64,000 nucleotides of DNA. It comes from Limnobacter olei (GTDB taxonomy: Bacteria > Pseudomonadota > Gammaproteobacteria > Burkholderiales > Burkholderiaceae_B). Shown in pieces: positions 37,245 through 45,906 of this stretch. A model generated the notes under the pieces. That model searched no databases, was not told the DNA's origin, and saw nothing but the letters and a program-made list of their open reading frames with translations. The stretch's first letter is position 1, and each line of letters starts with the position of its first letter. The DNA lies in contig NZ_JARFJD010000002.1 in the NCBI RefSeq assembly GCF_029087225.1, positions 372,001 to 436,000 of the forward strand, written 5' to 3'. Both the position numbers and the translations under genes were made by a program.

Positions 37245-38048
37245 TTAAGAACCAGGTTTGCTGCGCTGATCAAGCGCGTACGCAATGGCCCATGCGGTCA
37301 TTTGCATGCCCATGGTGGCGGTTACTGCAACCACTGAACCGTAACCTGCGCAATTCAGCCCAGCAGCTGGTTCACAAGCTTCACTACGCTTGACCTGCTC
37401 CGCTGAATAGAAAACTGCGACGCCCAATTTTTTCTTTGGGTCTTTGGCATACCCATGTTCGCGGCGCAATGTGTACCGCACCTTGGCCAGCAGGGGGTCG
37501 TTGGTGGTGTCGCGCAAATCAGCTGGCTGCACCAGCCAGGGTTTGGTTTTCCCGCCAGCGCTGCCAGACAACACCACGGCAAGTTTTAAACGCTTGGCCC
37601 AAGTCGCCATGGCCACCTTCGCCCGCACATTGTCGCAACAATCCAGCACAACTTTGCACTCGCCAGCCGCAGCGGCAAATTCTGTCAATAGGGCCTGTGC
37701 ATTGTCAGGCTCCAGAAACGCATCCACCAAAGTAATTTGGCACTGCGGAAAATAGCCATGAATATGATCGGCCAAAGCCTTGATTTTTTCCCGCCCCAAG
37801 GTGGCGTCGCTGGCCTGAATTTGCCGATTGATGTTGCTTTCAGCAACATGGTCCATATCAACCAGCGTAATGTGGCCGACCCCACTACGTGCCAAGGCCT
37901 CAGCAGCCCAGGAACCCACGCCACCCACACCTACCACCATGGCATGAACGCGCTGGTTGAGAAACGCATGTGCACCATCACCGTACAGGCGACTTATTCC
38001 GCCAAAACGTCGATTCAGATCTGGATGCTCGTCTATTGGTTCAACCAT
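37245..38048 (-). CDS. tcdA: tRNA threonylcarbamoyladenosine dehydratase
   Basis: 267-residue E1-like enzyme (CsdL/YgdL) that cyclises t6A37 in tRNAs to ct6A with ATP. RRFGGISRLYGDGAHAFL is the family N-terminus. The nucleotide loop GVGGVGSWAAEALARSG starts at residue 40. LVDMDHVAESNINRQ and VLDCCDNVRAKVAMATWAKR follow. The C-terminal CAGYGSVVAVTATMGMQMTAWAI probably packs against a membrane. It overlaps the protease gene by one base (TAATG), so the two are coupled. Confidence 0.94.
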   Translation of the reverse strand: MVEPIDEHPDLNRRFGGISRLYGDGAHAFLNQRVHAMVVGVGGVGSWAAEALARSGVGHITLVDMDHVAESNINRQIQASDATLGREKIKALADHIHGYFPQCQITLVDAFLEPDNAQALLTEFAAAAGECKVVLDCCDNVRAKVAMATWAKRLKLAVVLSGSAGGKTKPWLVQPADLRDTTNDPLLAKVRYTLRREHGYAKDPKKKLGVAVFYSAEQVKRSEACEPAAGLNCAGYGSVVAVTATMGMQMTAWAIAYALDQRSKPGS

Positions 38049-39169
38049 TAGCGCGCTTCCAGATCCACGATACTGACAGCCACTTCTCGCGTATCGTCGC
38101 CACGCATCACCAGTAACTTGGCCGTACCGCCTACGCCAATAGCCTCAAGCGCTTTCGACAGCTGCAACACATTGGCGACTGGCTTGCGGTCCACCGCAAT
38201 GATAATGTCGCCCACTACACCAGCCTGCAAATCAAACGGTTTCAAACCAGCTTGGGCGGCGGGCGAACCTGGCTCAACGCCCATGACTGCGATGCCGCGA
38301 ATACCCAAGCGGCGGGCCAGCGACTCATCCGCCACTGCAATGCCAATACCGGGGCGGGGCAAGGTGCCGCGCTCAATCAATTGCGGCACAATTTCATTGA
38401 CCAAATCCACAGGAATGGCAAAGCCTACACCAGCGGAGGAGCCGCTTTGAGAAAGAATAGCGGTGTTCACACCGATCAAACGCCCGGCAGAATCCAGCAA
38501 GGGACCTCCTGAGTTGCCGGGGTTGATGGCTGCATCGGTTTGTATAACGTCAGGAATTTCACGACCATTGCTCACAGGCAAGGTACGCCCCAAAGCGCTG
38601 ACGATGCCGGCTGTGAGCGTTTTGGACAAACCGAAGGGATTGCCAATCGCAAACACTGACTGCCCCACCAGCAAGTCGCCAGAGGTGCCCACAGGGATGG
38701 GCCGCAGGTTGGCAGGCTTGTTTACCAATCGGATCACCGCGAGATCGTATGAGGGCGCAATACCCACAAGACGTGCCGGTAAAGGCTCGGAATCATCAAG
38801 CTGCACACGAATACGACTGGCGCCCTCCACCACATGGGCATTGGTCACGATGTGGCCGGCATCGTCCCAAATAAAACCCGAACCTGTGCCCTCCGCCACT
38901 CGCCTGAAAAACAGTTGACCCTGTACGCTTTCCGTAAAAATGTAAGCCACGGAGGCCTTGGACACCTCGAAGAGCTCAACCACGCTTTTTTCGCCCGCGG
39001 CGAGATCTCCCCGCGCCTCAACCACGCGCGGCGTGACATTTTCGGGACGACTGGTGAACAGGTTTTCGATACTAGACTGGTTATACAGCACGTACAGCAA
39101 AGCCACAAACAACACAAAGGCAAGCAATGCAGTGGCTGAGGCACCGCGTTGATTCTGGTTCGGTTTCAC
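38048..39169 (-). CDS. Membrane-anchored HtrA-type serine protease with one PDZ domain (DegS-like)
   Basis: 373 residues. An N-terminal membrane anchor (TALLAFVLFVALLYVLY) places the rest in the periplasm. The trypsin-like domain has His112 (IVTNAHVVEG), Asp142 (SYDLAVIRL) and Ser220 (NPGNSGGPLLD). One PDZ domain follows (about 265-365, RPGIGIAVADESLARRLG, GDIIIAVDRKPVANVL). One PDZ and an anchor are the DegS arrangement, which cleaves RseA to start the sigma-E envelope stress response; DegP/DegQ have two PDZ domains and a signal peptide. No rpoE/rse genes are nearby. Confidence 0.9.
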   Translation of the reverse strand: MKPNQNQRGASATALLAFVLFVALLYVLYNQSSIENLFTSRPENVTPRVVEARGDLAAGEKSVVELFEVSKASVAYIFTESVQGQLFFRRVAEGTGSGFIWDDAGHIVTNAHVVEGASRIRVQLDDSEPLPARLVGIAPSYDLAVIRLVNKPANLRPIPVGTSGDLLVGQSVFAIGNPFGLSKTLTAGIVSALGRTLPVSNGREIPDVIQTDAAINPGNSGGPLLDSAGRLIGVNTAILSQSGSSAGVGFAIPVDLVNEIVPQLIERGTLPRPGIGIAVADESLARRLGIRGIAVMGVEPGSPAAQAGLKPFDLQAGVVGDIIIAVDRKPVANVLQLSKALEAIGVGGTAKLLVMRGDDTREVAVSIVDLEAR

Positions 39170-39807
39170 GAATTGGGATCCTGCTGGTTAACTTCGGGAT
39201 TCGGATTGAATTGAAAACGCAGCGCCACAGCGCTCGATTCAATCGGCAGCAATTTCAACGTGCAAGTGCGTTGCCCCGTGGACGTGTTTTTATCGCGACG
39301 CAGTTTGGTACGGGCCGCAATCAGTGTGTCGGGGTCTACTTCGGGCACCGCCCAACTGGCTTGGTGAACCAGCTCGCCTTTACTTTCTTGCAAGCCTTTC
39401 GCAAGCAGGTCCATGTCATTGCTGTGCAACAGGCCAATGCCTTGCTCACCTTCAATCAACACCCTGCCCTGTTCATCTTGATACATGCCCAAAGGCCAGC
39501 ACACCAGGCCGGTGTGGGTGCTCAACATCAATGCACCGTGTTCCAGTGGGTGAATTCGATACACCCAGGGCGTGTAGGCCAGGTGCACATATGCCTTTTG
39601 AGGGCCGTTCTGGAAGTAGTAGCGGCCATCTGCCTCGCAGCCGTAGTTGCGCGCCATGAAATTCAAAATCCGCGGATGGCTGATTGTTAACCCTTCCGGT
39701 ACTGGCCCGGTCAGCAGCCAGTCGCCCTGCATGTTTAACTTGAGCCATCCGGCAATAGCCGGCACGTTGGGCCAGCGCGCCAGTGCTTTTTCTACAAGGT
39801 CATCCAC
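39166..39807 (-). CDS. Conserved hypothetical protein coupled to YheT-like hydrolase
   Basis: 213 residues, family not recognised by me. The GTG at 39807 has AGGAG 6 nt upstream and overlaps the hydrolase stop by 8 bp, so I preferred it to longer starts inside the hydrolase. It begins MDDLVEKALARWPNVPAIAG. A middle block YFQNGPQKAYVHLAYTPWVY and HPLEHGALMLSTHTGLVCWP look like beta strands. There is no signal peptide or membrane helix. The stop overlaps the start of the protease by 4 bp. Its place between a lipid-type hydrolase and an envelope protease hints at envelope work, nothing more. Confidence 0.75.
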   Translation of the reverse strand: MDDLVEKALARWPNVPAIAGWLKLNMQGDWLLTGPVPEGLTISHPRILNFMARNYGCEADGRYYFQNGPQKAYVHLAYTPWVYRIHPLEHGALMLSTHTGLVCWPLGMYQDEQGRVLIEGEQGIGLLHSNDMDLLAKGLQESKGELVHQASWAVPEVDPDTLIAARTKLRRDKNTSTGQRTCTLKLLPIESSAVALRFQFNPNPEVNQQDPNS

Positions 39808-40798
39808 CGCTTGCTCCTGTTTGCTTTGCAGAGTGCTGCGCAAAGAAAGCATCGCATTGCTTGGGCAGCCAGTCCAGCCCCAAACGCAAACTGCGCCCAT
39901 TGGCAAAACCCACATGGCCGCCATGCTCTGTAAAAAGGCACTTCACCTGCGAGGAAACTTCATGGTGTGCTGGCAAATGTTGGCCACTCATGAAAGGATC
40001 ATTTTTTGCGTGAATCATCAAGGTAGGCACCGCAATATGTTTCAGCAGCGGCTTGGCCGAGGACACGGCGTAATAATGCTCGGCATCCCGAAAACCGTGC
40101 CAAGGGGCGGTAACGCGGTTGTCGAAATCAAAGAAGTCTTTGCAATTGGCAATGTCTTGCGCCTTTCCCAATTCGGGAAAGCGCTTGACCTTGTCAATTG
40201 ACTTTGGCACCAAAGTACTCAAAAACATTCGGGTATAAACCAGGTTGAAACCTTTGGCCAGCGACACAGCCCCAGCAAGCAAATCGACAGGCGCACTCAC
40301 CGACACCGCTGAACTGACCACCTCATGAGCGTGCTTTTCCTGCTCACCCAGCCACTTCAACAGCACATTGCCACCCAGTGAAACACCAGTCACATGCATG
40401 TGCTCAACGGCTGGCAACTGTTTACGCAGGCGGCGCAGTATCCAGTCCATTTCAGGAGAATCGCCCGAATGATAGGCACGCGGCATCCAATTGTTTTCGC
40501 CGGAACACCCCCGAAAGTGCACCACTACACCCAAAGCCCCCGACAGGCGAGCCTGGTTCATTACCGCAAGGCTGTAGTGACTGCGAGAGCAACCCTCAAG
40601 GCCATGAAACAACACCCACAACGTGTGGTGTTTTGCTGCATGCTCAGGAGGCTCGGTGAAGTCAAGGTCGATGAAATCACCATCGGGTGTATTCCAGCGC
40701 ACACGGTGATACTGCACGCTGGGCTTATTGGCCCAACGTGCGGCCATAATGGTTTGGGAGTGACCCTCGGGGAGCCACCAGGGCGGGCGGTACACCAT
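39800..40798 (-). CDS. Alpha/beta hydrolase, YheT family
   Basis: 332 residues. PPWWLPEGHSQTIMAARWAN is the characteristic YheT/ABHD1-3 N-terminus. LWVLFHGLEGCSRSHY holds the oxyanion turn, VTGVSLGGNVLLKWLGE the nucleophile Ser140, and a late histidine is in EHGGHVGF. VPTLMIHAKNDPFM supplies the acid. Eukaryotic relatives are phospholipases; the bacterial substrate is unknown. Its stop lies inside the start of the next gene (8-bp overlap), making a coupled unit with the hypothetical gene and perhaps the protease and tcdA. Confidence 0.9.
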   Translation of the reverse strand: MVYRPPWWLPEGHSQTIMAARWANKPSVQYHRVRWNTPDGDFIDLDFTEPPEHAAKHHTLWVLFHGLEGCSRSHYSLAVMNQARLSGALGVVVHFRGCSGENNWMPRAYHSGDSPEMDWILRRLRKQLPAVEHMHVTGVSLGGNVLLKWLGEQEKHAHEVVSSAVSVSAPVDLLAGAVSLAKGFNLVYTRMFLSTLVPKSIDKVKRFPELGKAQDIANCKDFFDFDNRVTAPWHGFRDAEHYYAVSSAKPLLKHIAVPTLMIHAKNDPFMSGQHLPAHHEVSSQVKCLFTEHGGHVGFANGRSLRLGLDWLPKQCDAFFAQHSAKQTGASGG

Positions 40799-40813
40799 AC
40801 TGCCTCGGCGTGT

Positions 40814-41269
40814 TTAATGCAGCGTGGGCTGCGGGTCGAAGTCAGACAAATCGTCCTCGACCATTTCTTCAGAATCCATGGCAGGGCTTGCGTGATGCAT
40901 CACGATTTTCCAGCCGTTCGGCCCCTTGTGATACACATTGGTCGCATTCACTTGTACCACGTGCGGCTCACCCCGCGAGCTACTCATCATCACTTGTTCA
41001 ACAATGTTGTGTACCGACACCATCACGCCTTCCACACGGTGCACTGGCACCACACGAATTTGCAGAGCGCCCGCTGAAAGAATTTCTTTCCACGAGTCGC
41101 GCACATCGTGATAGCCCTCCACACGGGGGCCGCCTGGGTGAATGCACACCACATGCTCATCATCAGCCCAAAGATCCATCAGGGCTTCAAGATCGGCCGC
41201 TTCAAGTGCCTCGTAAAAGGCTTGCTCGATGTCTTGCGGTGAAGAATGAATAACTTTGGCTCGGGACAT
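40814..41269 (-). CDS. SnoaL/NTF2-like domain protein
   Basis: 151 residues. VIHSSPQDIEQAFYEALEAA begins a cone-shaped NTF2-like fold, and LMDLWADDEHVVCIHPGG is the classic block of the SnoaL_3/DUF4440 group. WKEILSAGALQIRVV and GWKIVMHHAS complete it. Similar proteins bind small ligands or act as isomerases and hydrolases; many have no known job. It lies 15 bp upstream of the YheT-like gene on the same strand, so it may be the first gene of that operon. Confidence 0.85.
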   Translation of the reverse strand: MSRAKVIHSSPQDIEQAFYEALEAADLEALMDLWADDEHVVCIHPGGPRVEGYHDVRDSWKEILSAGALQIRVVPVHRVEGVMVSVHNIVEQVMMSSSRGEPHVVQVNATNVYHKGPNGWKIVMHHASPAMDSEEMVEDDLSDFDPQPTLH

Positions 41270-41322
41270 TCAACGCACTCCGATAGGTATTAATGTGTTT
41301 TGAATGACATTTTTAATGCGAC

Positions 41323-42177
41323 TCACTGAAACACCACGGTTTTTGATCCATTCAAAACCACACGATGTTCACAATGCCATTTCACCGCACGGGCCAACAC
41401 CATACACTCGGTGTCACGTCCCCGGGCGGTCAACTCTTCTGGGGTTAAAGAATGGTCAACGCGTGCTACATCTTGTTCAATAATCGGGCCTTCGTCCAGA
41501 TCTGAGGTCACATAGTGCGCCGTGGCACCGATCAACTTGACACCCCGATCAAAGGCCTGCTGGTAGGGCTTGGCACCCTTGAAGCTGGGCAAGAAACTGT
41601 GATGAATGTTGATCACCCGACCCAGCATATCGCGGCACAATTCCGGCGACAAAATTTGCATGTAGCGGGCCAGCACCACCAGGTCAATTTTCTCGCGCTC
41701 AATGATTTGACGAATTTGCGTTTCCTGAAGCTCTTTGGCTTCGGCTTTCACCGGCAAGTGGTAAAACGGCACACCGTACGAAGCGGCCAACAAGGCAAAA
41801 TCCTGATGATTGGAAACAATGGCCGGAATTTCACAGGGCAGCTGACCACTTTTCCAGCGAAACAGAAGATCGTTCAGGCAATGACCAAACTTCGATACCA
41901 TCAGCAGCACGCGAGGCTTTACACGGGCATCAAAAAACTGGTATTTCATGGCGAAGGGTTCTGCTACCTTCGCGAAATTGGTCTGCAATTCGACCTCGGT
42001 CAGATTGCTTTCAAGTGGCAATGAAAAATGCACACGCAGGAAAAAAAGATTGGTGGACTCGTCGCCAAATTGGGCAGAGTCAAGAATATTGCACTGTTGG
42101 TCAAACAAAAATTTGCTGACGTTGTACACAATGCCCGTGGTGTCAGGGCAAGAAATGGTCAGGATGTAATCACGCAT
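41323..42177 (-). CDS. purU: Formyltetrahydrofolate deformylase
   Basis: 284-residue enzyme that hydrolyses 10-formyl-THF to THF and formate, supplying formate to PurT and balancing one-carbon pools. The N-terminal ACT domain (YILTISCPDTTGIVYNVSKF) senses methionine/glycine in E. coli. The catalytic domain resembles PurN, with LARYMQILSPELC, INIHHSFLPSFKGAKPYQQA (catalytic His in HHS) and GATAHYVTSDLDEGPII (catalytic Asp). The length matches the family. It is a single gene. Confidence 0.96.
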   Translation of the reverse strand: MRDYILTISCPDTTGIVYNVSKFLFDQQCNILDSAQFGDESTNLFFLRVHFSLPLESNLTEVELQTNFAKVAEPFAMKYQFFDARVKPRVLLMVSKFGHCLNDLLFRWKSGQLPCEIPAIVSNHQDFALLAASYGVPFYHLPVKAEAKELQETQIRQIIEREKIDLVVLARYMQILSPELCRDMLGRVINIHHSFLPSFKGAKPYQQAFDRGVKLIGATAHYVTSDLDEGPIIEQDVARVDHSLTPEELTARGRDTECMVLARAVKWHCEHRVVLNGSKTVVFQ

Positions 42178-42214
42178 GGTAAGGCCAGGGTGCGTTGAAA
42201 ATGAGCTTGTAAGA

Positions 42215-43252
42215 TCATACTCCCTGAGAAGCAGGCACCAGCTGTTCCAACACCATTTTCGGGTCGAGCTTTTTGAGGCAATTGGTGTGGCCCAGTGGGC
42301 ACTCCCGCTGAAAACAGGGGCTGCACTCCAAATTGAGGTAATACACTTTGGCCCTGCTGCTCAAGGGCGGTGTATGGTGCGGGCTGCTGGAACCAAACAC
42401 CGCATGCACCTGCACGTTTAACGCAGCAGCCACATGCATCAAACCCGAATCGTTGGTCAACAACTGGCTAGCCGCCGACATCAGGGCCACAGCCTGCGCC
42501 AAACTGGTTTTACCTGCCAGGCTACAGGCACGGGTTTGCAAATCCAAAGGCAACAGACTAAGAATTTCCCCGCAAAAACCAGAGTCTTTGGGCCCACCGA
42601 ACAGCACAGCCTTCTGTGAAGGGTTACGCAGTAAAAACCCGGTCGCCACTTCAGCGAAATGCTCGGATGGCCAGCGCTTGGCGGGGCCGAACTCGGCACC
42701 GGGCGCAATGGCCAAAAAACCGGGCGGAAGGTCAAACTCGGTGCATGCCTCGGTGCGCATCCCCGCTTCAACATGCAACACCGGAAACTCAAGCACATCG
42801 GCGAAATAGGCTCCAAGTTGGCCGTACCACTCGATCATGGGAGGCTTGGCTTTTTTGGAGGGCTTGGGCAAGGGATGCGTAAGCACCGCTGTGCGCAGCT
42901 CTCCGCTATAGCCCACCCGTTTTGGAATGCCTGCAAACCACGGCACCAAAGCTGATTTCAGGGAATTGGGCAAAACCACCGCCATGTCAAAACCACGACC
43001 AGCCAGCGAAGCGCCCACCTGTTTGCGCAAGCGCCACTGTAATTTTCCATGGGAAAAAGGTTCAACCTGCACAGCCCGGACAGCGTGGCTGAACTGGTAC
43101 ACCGGCGCAGTGACCGGTGGGGCGAGAACATGGATTTCGCAGGGTCTGCCGTCAGCAAACCGCAGGGTGTTGTCTTGATGCAAGGCTTGAATCAGCGACA
43201 GGCTCATGACCGCATCGCCAATCCAATTGGGCGCAACAATTAAAACCTTCAA
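42215..43252 (-). CDS. waaF: ADP-heptose:LPS heptosyltransferase II
   Basis: 345-residue GT9 enzyme that adds heptose II to the LPS inner core. The TTG at 43252 gives MKVLIVAPNWIGDAVMSLSL, exactly the WaaF N-terminus, and overlaps the stop of the zinc-finger gene (TTGA). IAPGAEFGPAKRWPSEHFAE begins the C-terminal domain. LLTNDSGLMHVAAALNVQVHA is the D-S-G-x-M-H donor site. SPHHTPPLSSRAKVYYLNLE and CSPCFQRECPLGHTNCL close the protein. The order ilvE - zinc finger - waaF is common in Burkholderiales. Confidence 0.96.
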   Translation of the reverse strand: MKVLIVAPNWIGDAVMSLSLIQALHQDNTLRFADGRPCEIHVLAPPVTAPVYQFSHAVRAVQVEPFSHGKLQWRLRKQVGASLAGRGFDMAVVLPNSLKSALVPWFAGIPKRVGYSGELRTAVLTHPLPKPSKKAKPPMIEWYGQLGAYFADVLEFPVLHVEAGMRTEACTEFDLPPGFLAIAPGAEFGPAKRWPSEHFAEVATGFLLRNPSQKAVLFGGPKDSGFCGEILSLLPLDLQTRACSLAGKTSLAQAVALMSAASQLLTNDSGLMHVAAALNVQVHAVFGSSSPHHTPPLSSRAKVYYLNLECSPCFQRECPLGHTNCLKKLDPKMVLEQLVPASQGV

Positions 43253-43452
43253 TGTGCGTGTACTTTTGCACCAGGCTTCAAGGTGTACACCGTGCCGCAA
43301 TAAGGGCAGGTGGCCTTGCCTGTTTTGGTCACATCCAAGTACACCTTGGGGTGTGTGTTCCACACCGGCATGGCCGGGTTGGGACAAAATGCAGGCAGTT
43401 GGTCGCCATCGAGTTGCACAGTTTCGTGTTTTGCTTTTTTATCACTGATCAT
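43249..43452 (-). CDS. Small CHCC-type zinc-finger protein
   Basis: 67 residues. HETVQLDGDQLPAFCPNPAM and TGKATCPYCGTVYTLKPGAK provide one His and three Cys (C-H-C-C), the zf-CHCC pattern also found in the NDUFS6 subunit of complex I. It lies 6 bp after ilvE and overlaps waaF by 4 bp. Its role is unknown; it is conserved in this position in betaproteobacteria, to my knowledge. Confidence 0.88.
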   Translation of the reverse strand: MISDKKAKHETVQLDGDQLPAFCPNPAMPVWNTHPKVYLDVTKTGKATCPYCGTVYTLKPGAKVHAH

Positions 43453-43458
43453 GATGCT

Positions 43459-44379
43459 TTACACCCGGGTCAACCAGTGTTCGTATTTTTCATTCCGACC
43501 ATACACCACGTCGAAATAACCCTTCTGCAATTCTTCGGTGATTGGGCCGCGTGTGCCAGCACCGATGGTTCGGTTGTCAAGTTCGCGTACGGGCGTTACT
43601 TCAGCCGCTGTGCCAGTGAAGAAGCACTCGTCAGCGATGTAAATGTCATCACGGGTCAAGCGCTTGCTCTTGACTTCCATGCCCATTTCACGGGCCAGGG
43701 AAATAATCGTTGAACGGGTAATCCCAACCAAGGCCGAGGCAATTTCAGGCTCGTAAATGCAGCCGTCTTTAATCACGAACACGTTTTCGCCAGCACCTTC
43801 AGCCACAAAACCGTCCACATCCAGCAACAGGGCTTCATCGTATCCGTCTTGCACAGCTTCGGTGTTGGCCAGAATTGAGTTGGCGTACGTGGCCGCAAAC
43901 TTGGCACGCGCCATGGTCACGTTCACATGGTGACGGGCATAAGACGATGTTTTAACCCGAATGCCTTTCTGCAAACCTTCTTCGCCCAGGTAAGCGCCCC
44001 AAGGCCAGGCAGCAATTGCCACGTGGGTTACAGCACCCTTGGGCGATACGCCCATTTTCTCAGAGCCGTAAAAGGCAATTGGGCGGATGTAACAAGAGTC
44101 AAGGTTGTTGGCACGCACCACTTCGCAACAGGCGTCCATGATCTGCTCACGGGTGTAGGGCATGTTCATGCGGTAAATGTGGGCCGAATTGAACAAGCGA
44201 TCGGTGTGCTCTTTCAACCTGAAAATGGCTGGGCCTTTGTCCGTTTTGTAAGCACGCTCGCCTTCAAAAACCGACAAACCATAATGCAAACTGTGGGTAA
44301 GCACGTGAATTTGAGCTTCACGCCACGGCACGAGTTTGCCGTCAAACCAAATAAAGCCATCGCGATCGGCCATTGACAT
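43459..44379 (-). CDS. ilvE: Branched-chain amino-acid aminotransferase
   Basis: 306-residue fold-type IV PLP enzyme making Val, Leu and Ile from their keto acids. The start at 44379 ([19 protein letters not shown]) has GGAGAA about 7 nt upstream; a longer frame begins without support. [16 protein letters not shown] is the substrate loop. [20 protein letters not shown] and [15 protein letters not shown] hold the PLP phosphate contacts, and the PLP lysine is in ARAKFAATY. The length matches the IlvE family (about 308). It leads the ilvE - zinc finger - waaF unit. Confidence 0.95.
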   Translation of the reverse strand: MSMADRDGFIWFDGKLVPWREAQIHVLTHSLHYGLSVFEGERAYKTDKGPAIFRLKEHTDRLFNSAHIYRMNMPYTREQIMDACCEVVRANNLDSCYIRPIAFYGSEKMGVSPKGAVTHVAIAAWPWGAYLGEEGLQKGIRVKTSSYARHHVNVTMARAKFAATYANSILANTEAVQDGYDEALLLDVDGFVAEGAGENVFVIKDGCIYEPEIASALVGITRSTIISLAREMGMEVKSKRLTRDDIYIADECFFTGTAAEVTPVRELDNRTIGAGTRGPITEELQKGYFDVVYGRNEKYEHWLTRV

Positions 44380-44521
44380 GCTGAATTCTCCGAAATTCCA
44401 AGATTTACCAAACCGACATATTCTACAACCCAACAAGCACCGATTTGGGCTTAGCACGTTGACTCGGTGAAGAATGAACCACTATAGTGCAATCAACCAC
44501 TCTAAAAAAAGAAGTACACCT

Positions 44522-45175
44522 ATGAAGCAATGTCTGGCGAATGCTCAACCCCGTTGGACGCGTAGAAAACAAGAGCGCCCACAAGAACTACTCGATGCCG
44601 CACTGACCATTTTCAGCGAAAAAGGATTCGCTGGAGCCCGCCTTGAAGACGTGGCCAAAAGCGCAGGTGTCAGCAAAGGCACGGTTTATCTGTATTACTC
44701 CAACAAGGAAGAACTACTGAAAGCCGTGGTGAAAGAACATGTTTCACCCATTGTGGAAGAGGCAAAAAGCCTGCTGGAACCCGACAAAAGCTCTGCCACA
44801 CTGATTCGTGAAGCCATCCACCTGTGGTGGTTGAAATACGGCTCTACCAAACTAAGCAGCATCACAAAAATTGTACTGTCCGAGGCCAATGCATTTCCCG
44901 AGTTGGCTCGCTTTTTTTATGACGAAGTGGTTCGCCCATGGTGGGACTATCTTGAATCCGTGCTGAAACGTGGCATTTCCCGCGGAGAGTTCACAGACAT
45001 TGACACCGAGTACGCTGCCCAAGTGCTGTGCGCACCGCTGGTTACCCTTGGATTGTGGAAACGAACCATGGATGGTTGCTGCGGCGTGGAAACCAACCCC
45101 ATGCGCTACATTGAAGCGCACATTCAAATGGTGCTGAATGGTTTGACCTGCCCGCACACATCGCGTGTTGCGTAA
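44522..45175 (+). CDS. TetR/AcrR-family transcriptional repressor
   Basis: 217 residues from ATG 44522. The HTH domain is typical: RPQELLDAALTIFSEKGFAG and RLEDVAKSAGVSKGTVYLYY, then SNKEELLKAVVKEHV. The ligand domain includes WLKYGSTKLSSITKIVLSEA and FYDEVVRPWWDYLESVLKRG. It is divergent from ilvE across 142 bp and runs 49 bp ahead of pcm-tolC. Because TetR proteins often control efflux genes, the TolC-family gene downstream is a possible target. The ligand is unknown. Confidence 0.9.
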   Translation: MKQCLANAQPRWTRRKQERPQELLDAALTIFSEKGFAGARLEDVAKSAGVSKGTVYLYYSNKEELLKAVVKEHVSPIVEEAKSLLEPDKSSATLIREAIHLWWLKYGSTKLSSITKIVLSEANAFPELARFFYDEVVRPWWDYLESVLKRGISRGEFTDIDTEYAAQVLCAPLVTLGLWKRTMDGCCGVETNPMRYIEAHIQMVLNGLTCPHTSRVA

Positions 45176-45224
45176 AATTTGCTAAAATAGCGAGTTACCC
45201 ATTATCCCCACGCGAGAACCCGCC

Positions 45225-45893
45225 ATGGACTTCGAGAAAGCCCGCTTCAACATGATTGAACAACAAATCCGCCCCTGGAACGTGTTGAACCAGAAGGTAC
45301 TTGATTTGCTTGAAATGATCAAACGTGAGAATTTTGTGTGTGCGGGGCTTGAAAAACTGGCCTTCACCGATTGCGACTTGCCGATCCGCGTGAATAGCGC
45401 CGACACAGGCGAGGCCATGTTCAGCCCAAAAATGGAAGCTCGCATTCTTCAGGAACTTGAGTTGGGTACGCATGAAAAGGTGCTGGAAATTGGCACTGGC
45501 ACAGGCTATATGGCTGCGCTGATGGCGCAACAGTGTGCACATGTCACGACCGTTGAATTGAACCCAGCAATCGCCGAATTGGCTCGTAACAATTTGAAGA
45601 AGAACAGCATCACCCGTGTGAAAGTGCTTGAAGGCTGCGGATTCCAGTTGGCCCCAACACTCGGCCAGTTTGACGCCATTGTGTTGTCAGGTGCCACACC
45701 CATCATGCCTACCGGCTTGCTTGAAGCACTCAACCCACTTGGGCGCCTAATGGCTGTGATTGGCCAAGCACCTGCCATGCAATTGGTGTTGGCCCGCAAG
45801 TCGCGCGATAATCAGCTGATCACCACACCTTTGTTTGAAACCATGACCAAGGTGTTAATCAACGCACCCAAAGCCAACGAATTCGTATTCTAA
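45225..45893 (+). CDS. pcm: Protein-L-isoaspartate O-methyltransferase
   Basis: 222 residues. NMIEQQIRPWNVLNQKVLDL and the SAM loop VLEIGTGTGYMAALMAQQCA are clear PCMT features, as are VTTVELNPAIAELARNNL and FDAIVLSGATPIMP. The usual GP-GSA stretch before motif I is replaced by AMFSPKMEARILQELELG, as in the short betaproteobacterial type that precedes tolC. It repairs isoaspartyl residues or methylates another carboxylate. 13 bp separate it from the TolC-family gene, so they form one operon. Confidence 0.9.
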   Translation: MDFEKARFNMIEQQIRPWNVLNQKVLDLLEMIKRENFVCAGLEKLAFTDCDLPIRVNSADTGEAMFSPKMEARILQELELGTHEKVLEIGTGTGYMAALMAQQCAHVTTVELNPAIAELARNNLKKNSITRVKVLEGCGFQLAPTLGQFDAIVLSGATPIMPTGLLEALNPLGRLMAVIGQAPAMQLVLARKSRDNQLITTPLFETMTKVLINAPKANEFVF

Positions 45894-45906
45894 GGACACG
45901 GGACTC

